From Blattamonas nauphoetae (Eukaryota > Preaxostyla > Oxymonadida), in the NCBI GenBank assembly GCA_033064195.1, contig JARBJD010000141.1, forward strand, positions 62,001 to 126,000: a DNA stretch of 64,000 nucleotides, read 5' to 3'. The notes under the pieces were generated by a model. It was not told the origin of the DNA and searched no databases. It was given only the letters and a program-made list of their open reading frames with translations. A program made the position numbers and the translations under genes. Positions 58,943-64,000 of this stretch are shown one piece after another (the first letter of the stretch is position 1; each line of letters starts with the position of its first letter).

Positions 58943-60013
58943 TCACCTCGGCATATTCGATCCCAGAGATTGAATGAGAGCGAGACAATCATCGACAACA
59001 TTGTGACCATAATCTCCGTCAATATCGTTCAACAGCTTTTGTTCGAGTGTGACTTCGAAGCCTTCCAAAAACAGAGCTTGGAGGATTTGTTTTCCAGATT
59101 GGACCACCTCTTGGCCTTGTTTCCTCCATTCCTTCAGCGAGAGTTTGATTTTGACGAGAATGCTCCAGATGTCATCATCATTTTCGATGAACGAGAGACA
59201 ACTTGAGATTGCCATCACAATCGGAGATGCGACAACAAATTCCAATGTTGGACGATGAAATGAACATATGCGTAGGATTGTGCTTAAAAGAAACATGAAT
59301 GAGTCGAACAAGTTTCGATTGAGGATGTACCGATTAGAGATCAGAAATCTCACAAATTGGGACGATGAGATCACGACCTTCTGAAAGATCATTTCATGAT
59401 GGTTGTATTGGTCGACTGCATTCATGATGCCCAGCCTCATAAGAGATTTTGGATGTGCGAGAGAGACGAATCTGTCGATGATTCTGATCAGATGGCTGAT
59501 GTTCGTTTCATTTCCTGAAATTGGCATCGTGTGAGGTTGGACAATCGCTAACACTTTGGTGACGAGATCTGTCTCCACGAGATGAAGTCGAACAGCAAAC
59601 GATGAATCGAACACTGAGTTTCGAAGAAACGACAACGCTGCCGCAGCCACAGTCGAGTGAGGGGATGCCAGAAGGGTAAGAATGCCATCAAAAAAGGCAG
59701 AAGCCGATCCAACAGAAGAGAGAACGAGGTTTGTCATCTGTCTCGGTGGAGGATGGGAAGTGTTGGGCTTCGGTTCGAGGCTCCTCAAAAAGTGGACGGT
59801 TCTGTTTTGAAGAACGTTGTCAAAAGGGTAGTCCGCTTTCACGAGGGCCACAAGTGAGCAGTAAACTGCTAATTCGTCCTCAGGCGACAATTCCGAGGCA
59901 GAATCGAAATTCAGGAATGGTTCACGATCTGGATCGACTGGTGAAAGAGAGTCCTGCGAGTGATTAACATAGGTATCAGAATTTGTGTTCAAAGCAATGA
60001 ATTTTGTTTCCAT
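58943..60013 (-). CDS. P18, intact array-family protein (356 aa)
   Basis: Starts METKFIALNTNSDTYVNHSQ. Landmarks are EPFLNFDSASELSPEDELAV, AFFDGILTLLASPHSTVAAA, IVQPHTMPISGNETNISHLI, HEMIFQKVVISSSQFVRFLI, SFHRPTLEFVVASPIVMAIS and EGFEVTLEQKL, with the end GSNMPR. The SPEDEL variant replaces SFEDKS. The copy is complete with a TGA stop. Confidence 0.73.
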   Translation of the reverse strand: METKFIALNTNSDTYVNHSQDSLSPVDPDREPFLNFDSASELSPEDELAVYCSLVALVKADYPFDNVLQNRTVHFLRSLEPKPNTSHPPPRQMTNLVLSSVGSASAFFDGILTLLASPHSTVAAAALSFLRNSVFDSSFAVRLHLVETDLVTKVLAIVQPHTMPISGNETNISHLIRIIDRFVSLAHPKSLMRLGIMNAVDQYNHHEMIFQKVVISSSQFVRFLISNRYILNRNLFDSFMFLLSTILRICSFHRPTLEFVVASPIVMAISSCLSFIENDDDIWSILVKIKLSLKEWRKQGQEVVQSGKQILQALFLEGFEVTLEQKLLNDIDGDYGHNVVDDCLALIQSLGSNMPR

Positions 60014-61459
60014 TGAAGATGAAGAGGATCATCCAATTGGGCGATTCTAAATCAAAACTTGCATGCGTCTCCCTTTCGTCTTGAAGTTGAAGATCTCCCA
60101 GAAATCCTCCCAGTTCACAGGTCCAGCCACTATCGACATCATAAAGGTTTGATATTCAACTTTTCTTCATTCTCGCGTGATATCTTTCCGATTCAAAGTT
60201 CAGGCTCCTTCTCACCATCCAACTTTATTTGATTATGAATCTAGATGATCCGACCCGTCTCAACCAGCGTATTGGATGTAGATCAGACTGTATGTATTGT
60301 TTTTTGTTCTCATGTGCTGAAACTCAGCACTTTTTTGTCTCGTCGCAAATCAAATCTCAGGAGCCATAAGGATCTCTCAAGAATCGCATGATTGAACGTT
60401 TTGGACTGTTTTCGCTCTATTTCTCCTTTTGTTTCAGCATTTTCTCGTTGTAAACCGTCAAATTCGATTCACTCTTTTCGATCTTCCTCCCACTGCTACA
60501 GTTCCTCTCATGCTCGTTTTTCCTTCACAATTTATCACAAACCGCATCGTCCGGATACTTTCTGAAATTTCCAAGACTAATCTTATCAAGTCTGTTGAAT
60601 ATGTCTCCTCGAACAGTTTGTGACTTTTTCTCCAATAGATGACCTTGTGTTGGTTCTTTCACACAGAATGAGCTTTTTCCTTCGTTTTCCATCATTTATC
60701 TCTTTTTGAACTTGTTCTGTGATAAAAAGTGTGCACAATTGTCTTCAACAAAAAATGACGATATCGAACGCGATCGAACTTTAATTCCACTAATTTTCCT
60801 GTTTTCTGTCTATTACACAGGTGAACGGTAATTGGGCAAAAAATAATTTTTGGTGACGCACATTAGTGTAAAACAAGTTTTCATTCAGAATCGCCCAATT
60901 GGTCGTCAATCACTCAGACTCAATAAACTTCATGCACAATTCCCGGATTGATTGAAGAAATAAAATGAAGATTAAGAGAGAATGAGAGAAAATGATGATG
61001 AAGAGATGAATCAAAAGGAGAGGAAGACGGATAAAGACCAAAATACAGAAACAGCAGGTGATTCTGAAATGGTAAAGATTAAGCAAGCAGACCACACCTC
61101 AAACAAATCGTGGATGGTCGTGGAAAGGTGGGAATGTGGAGTGTAACCCATTTCGACGAGAAAAACGAGATGTGTTTCTGAGATTGTCCAAAAGTCGAGA
61201 TTGCGAAAGATAATCTGGGCACAATGCATCATTCACAGACGCCAGAAATTGTTTGGAGAGAGGACGGTTGACGATGTGACAGTCAAACACAGCCGCGTTG
61301 AGAACGACGAACCCAAAAGAGCAAACCATTTCTGGACGATTGGAGGTGATCCAGAATCTGTTCGTCTGCACCAGCAATCAAATCATTCCCAACATCCGAC
61401 GAGAGTCCACAGAAATCATAGTGGAGTCATTCGAGAGAGTCGTCATAAACTTCTCTGTC
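60014..61459. other. Long spacer between P18 and P19
   Basis: 60060-60625 has plus-strand coding-like pieces: MNLDDPTRLNQRIGCRSD, followed by a good 38-nt intron candidate (60291-60328, GTATGTAT...ACTCAG), and HFLVVNRQIRFTLFDLPPTA...SNSL (to 60623). Both look like remains of a spliced gene that cannot be joined without a stop. 60640-60880 resembles, weakly, the body of the 449-bp transposon. From about 60950 array blocks resume, with D1 from about 61195. Confidence 0.35.
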
Positions 61460-62551
61460 TCATTCTTCCTCATCGTTTTCAGTTTCAGACGCATTCGATC
61501 CCAGCAATTTCAATATGAACTGACAATTTCTGACAAGACGGAGACCATATAACACACGCTTGTCGTTCATCAGCTTCTGTTCGAGTGTGTCTTCGAAGCC
61601 TTCCGAAAACAGAGCTTGCATCACCCGTTTTCCAGATTGGACCACTTCTGGGCTTTCGTTCTTCCAACTTCTGAGTGAGTTGTTGATGGTTTCGAGAGTG
61701 TCATGGAGACGATTATCAGTTTCGATGGACGAGAGAGAACTTGAGAATCCCATCGCAATCGGAGATGTGATGACAAACTCCAATGTTGGATGATGATACG
61801 GGCTGAAACCAAGAAGTGTTGTCAATAGAGACATGAATGAGTCGAACAAGTCTTCGTTGAGGAGATACCGATTGCTGATCAGAAATGTCACAAACTGAGA
61901 CGATGGAAGAGCGACCTTCTGAAAGATCATTTCACGATGGTTGAATGCGTCGGAAGCAGTAGTGATTGCAAGTTCTCCGAGAGATGGTGGAAGTGCTAGA
62001 ATTGCGAGATAATTCGTGATTTTGATAAGAATGGAAATTAACGTTTCATTTCCTGAAATCGGCAACGTGGGAGGTTGAATAGACGTGAAGACGTTGGTGA
62101 TGAGATCTGACTCCATGAGACGAGTTCGAATTGTCGGTGATGATGCCTTGGTGGTTTTGTACATGAATGACATCGCTGCCTCAACCACTCTCGAGTAGGG
62201 AGACGATAAGAGAGTGACAATGCTCGTAACAAAGCCAGAAGCCGACCCAGCTGAAGAGGGAACGAGATCAGTCACGAGTTTCGCTGCAATCTGTGAGTCG
62301 TGCCACTTCGGTTCGAGACTCTTCAAAAATCGGCCTGCTTTATCTTGAAGGACATCGTCAAAAGGGTGTTCAGCTTTCACGAGTGATAGAAGTGAACAGT
62401 AAATCCTCGATTTATCCTCAAACGACAATTCTGATTTCGGATCGAAATTCGTGAATAATTCACGTTTTGGATCGATTGTTGGATTATTGACAGATCTGCG
62501 TGGATATCGAGTCCCTGAACTTTTTGGGAACACACGCGGATTGATGGCCAT
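61460..62551 (-). CDS. P19, intact array-family protein (363 aa)
   Basis: Starts MAINPRVFPKSSGTRYPRRS, paired with P17. Landmarks are LFTNFDPKSELSFEDKSRIY, GFVTSIVTLLSSPYSRVVEA, SIQPPTLPISGNETLISILI, REMIFQKVALPSSQFVTFLI, YHHPTLEFVITSPIAMGFSS, EGFEDTLEQKL and a short acidic end (GSNASETENDEEE). It is complete with a TGA stop. Confidence 0.74.
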   Translation of the reverse strand: MAINPRVFPKSSGTRYPRRSVNNPTIDPKRELFTNFDPKSELSFEDKSRIYCSLLSLVKAEHPFDDVLQDKAGRFLKSLEPKWHDSQIAAKLVTDLVPSSAGSASGFVTSIVTLLSSPYSRVVEAAMSFMYKTTKASSPTIRTRLMESDLITNVFTSIQPPTLPISGNETLISILIKITNYLAILALPPSLGELAITTASDAFNHREMIFQKVALPSSQFVTFLISNRYLLNEDLFDSFMSLLTTLLGFSPYHHPTLEFVITSPIAMGFSSSLSSIETDNRLHDTLETINNSLRSWKNESPEVVQSGKRVMQALFSEGFEDTLEQKLMNDKRVLYGLRLVRNCQFILKLLGSNASETENDEEE

Positions 62552-62878
62552 TTCAGAATGTGAAAGATCGTCCCATTCATCAAATTAGGGTATCTCAGGA
62601 ATTCTTTTTCAAACTGAAATCTGGTGACCTCAAGATCGTTTATGGATGAAACAAAAGAAGCCTTAAGAATAGCAGAGATGAGGACACAAATGTTATCTTG
62701 GCTGGAAACTGGAAATGAGAGAATAGACCAAAAAGTGTGATAGACGAAGGATGAAACAGATCTGTCTGTCAACACAGAGAGAGTGGGAAGGTTTGAATGG
62801 TCAGTATCCGATGACATCTGAACATCGAGTGAAGTGCGGGATGTGTGCGACAGATTTCGTTTTTGTGTCACATGTTAT
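62552..62878. other. Spacer between P19 and the P20 fragment
   Basis: A minus-strand frame stays open for about 100 codons (SSFVYHTFWSILSFPVSSQD), but it has no suitable start and does not resemble the array family. There is no D1 block here, which sets this junction apart from the others. No gene is called. Confidence 0.35.
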
Positions 62879-63167
62879 CTATTCAGATGAAGGAAAGTTC
62901 GTTCCCAGATTGTTCAACAATTGAAAGGTTTTAATCCTCACATAGTTTCCAAAATACGATGATTTGTTGTGAAGCATTGATTGTGCGAGCCAATCTCTGA
63001 AGCCTTCCCCTTCGAGTGTTTGTAATGTCGCCTTCCCTCTGTCAATGAATTTGGCTCCATAGCTTTTCCACCTGCTGATATTCTGTGACACGGACCAGAT
63101 TATGAATTGAAGGGTGCGATCGTTTTCCACTTTGGAGAGGAGTGAGATGAAGACGATTGGGAGGCTA
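62879..63167 (-). pseudogene. P20, diverged C-terminal fragment of the array family
   Basis: The reading LPIVFISLLSKVENDRTLQF ... SRWKSYGAKFIDRGKATLQT LEGEGFRDWLAQSMLHNKSSYFGNYV ... LLNNLGTNFPSSE corresponds to the last ~95 residues of the other copies (SPIAMAFSSCLSFIEND ... EGFEDTLEQ ... LGSNV). Identity is low, so it is an old branch. The N-terminal three quarters are missing: the fragment abuts a transposon end at 63168. It lies at the right-hand end of the array. Confidence 0.65.
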
Positions 63168-63260
63168 GGGTTAAGTATAGGCGCAGATCCGATTTTGGCT
63201 ACGCGCAGATCCATTTTTTTGGATACGCGCAGATCCAAATGGATACGCGCAGATCCAAAA
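63168..63260. mobile_element. Solo end of the Mutator-like transposon family
   Basis: Begins GGGTTAAGTATAGGCGCAGA, close to the GGGTAAGTCTAGGCTCAGAT end at 12609. It contains four CGCAGATCC-type units (63177-63190, 63197-63212, 63221-63236, 63241-63256), the last two preceded by GGATACG. No second end or 9-bp repeat of GGGAGGCTA was found to the right, so only one end survives or the element extends into sequence I cannot recognise. Confidence 0.7.
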
Positions 63261-63525
63261 TTGTATTGGTTCTGTTCTAATATGTGGCTGGTTTTTGTCT
63301 CAGAAAACTTCACTATGGATTGATTTTCTCTCAAACATCTTTCAGAAGAACAAATCGTTAGAAAAAGTTGATAAATGGTGCAAGGTGATTCCTAAATAAG
63401 GAAATGTCGCATGTTGCTATTTACCGAGATGGTCCTGGATGATAGATCGAAAATTCTGGTTGTAATTCATGATTTTAGTCAAAGATAACCCCATCGTCGT
63501 GTATTCGTTTGTAATCAATCAGTTT
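63261..63525. other. Short spacer at the array's right border
   Basis: AT-rich, no gene or array block recognised. It probably contains the interior of the truncated transposon and the 3' UTR of the membrane protein gene. Confidence 0.4.
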
Positions 63526-64000
63526 CTAGTGTTTGTAGTCTCTGACCTTTTGGGAAGTCGTGCGACACATTCGACGGATGATGTAATACACAAAGACCAC
63601 TGCAGTGAAGGCTGTTGTGATGATTGCTGAAACAAAGCCGGTCGTGTTCACTTTATCCTTGTTTGGCGCCAACATTGCGAAATCAAGTGTGGGCACGAGA
63701 ACAAACCGGAATAAAATCCCGAATTCGAGCACTCGCACAAAGTTCTTCAGCATGTCCAGGGAAAGCGGGGGAGGGTCGCGGTAACAGCGGAGTATGGCCG
63801 TTTTGTCGACCCAATATTGGAGGAAGAAGAAAATGGCGAGGGTGGGGATGGTGAGCGGCATGATGCGGGAGAATATGCAGCCGATCATGAAAAGATACAT
63901 CAGGGAACTCATACATTCAGCGACGGGCCATACCGATGGTGTTCGGGAGAAGTTAAGTTCGGGTTGATCTTTCTTATATGCGGCAAACCAGGTCGGAAAA
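63526..64000 (-). CDS. C-terminal part of an OSCA/TMEM63-type membrane protein (partial)
   Basis: The frame is open from the window edge (158 codons visible). WFAAYKKDQPELNFSRTPSV precedes hydrophobic segments CMSSLMYLFMIGCIFSRIMP and LTIPTLAIFFFLQYWVDKTA, the short YRDPPPLS motif, a segment LEFGILFRFVLVPTLDFAML and a last one AIITTAFTAVVFVYYIIRRM, then a basic end TTSQKVRDYKH. The order (membrane helices, VDKxxxLxxYR-type motif, final helices) is that of the RSN1_7TM domain of calcium-permeable stress-gated cation channels. The pore-forming N-terminal part is outside the window. It is a host single-copy gene bordering the array. Confidence 0.6.
   Translation of the reverse strand, partial: FPTWFAAYKKDQPELNFSRTPSVWPVAECMSSLMYLFMIGCIFSRIMPLTIPTLAIFFFLQYWVDKTAILRCYRDPPPLSLDMLKNFVRVLEFGILFRFVLVPTLDFAMLAPNKDKVNTTGFVSAIITTAFTAVVFVYYIIRRMCRTTSQKVRDYKH

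Overview
This window is eukaryotic, from an intron-bearing protist. It most resembles the oxymonad Blattamonas nauphoetae (Preaxostyla). That placement rests on remembered similarity of the dominant protein family, not on a search. The standard code fits: Gln is CAA/CAG inside long open frames, and TAA, TAG and TGA all end genes.

Most of the window is an array of about 20 paralogues, called P1-P20 here, all on the minus strand. Intact copies encode 356-372 aa helical, ARM/HEAT-like proteins without introns. About eleven look intact (P4, P5, P10-P14, P16-P19). The others are broken by stops, frameshifts, deletions or transposon insertions. Intergenic blocks are repeated along with the genes. 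P1-P5 form a higher-order repeat of two genes per ~4.16 kb. P6-P9 form a nearly identical 2.26 kb tandem amplification.

The array is interrupted at 11.0-26.4 kb. This part holds a 387 aa minus-strand gene, a small plus-strand gene, and a 1036 aa minus-strand gene with four short introns. The small plus-strand gene carries a 10 kb insertion that sits exactly inside a 36-nt intron. The insertion is two nested copies of one Mutator-like (Pack-MULE-like) DNA transposon in opposite orientation. Each has its own 9-bp target duplication, and together they make a 4.06 kb-arm palindrome. The cargo looks like a captured coiled-coil plus beta-helix host gene. A further end of the same transposon family cuts P20 near 63.2 kb.

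Other non-array features are a transposase-like gene (43.3-45.3 kb), a casein kinase 1 family gene (49.0-51.0 kb), the C-terminal part of an OSCA/TMEM63-type membrane protein at the right edge, and small non-autonomous DNA transposons at 1.4, 28.8, 45.5 and 55.3 kb. The picture is a recombining multigene array, possibly subtelomeric, that is being duplicated, converted and disrupted by transposons. No tRNA, rRNA or CRISPR array was seen.
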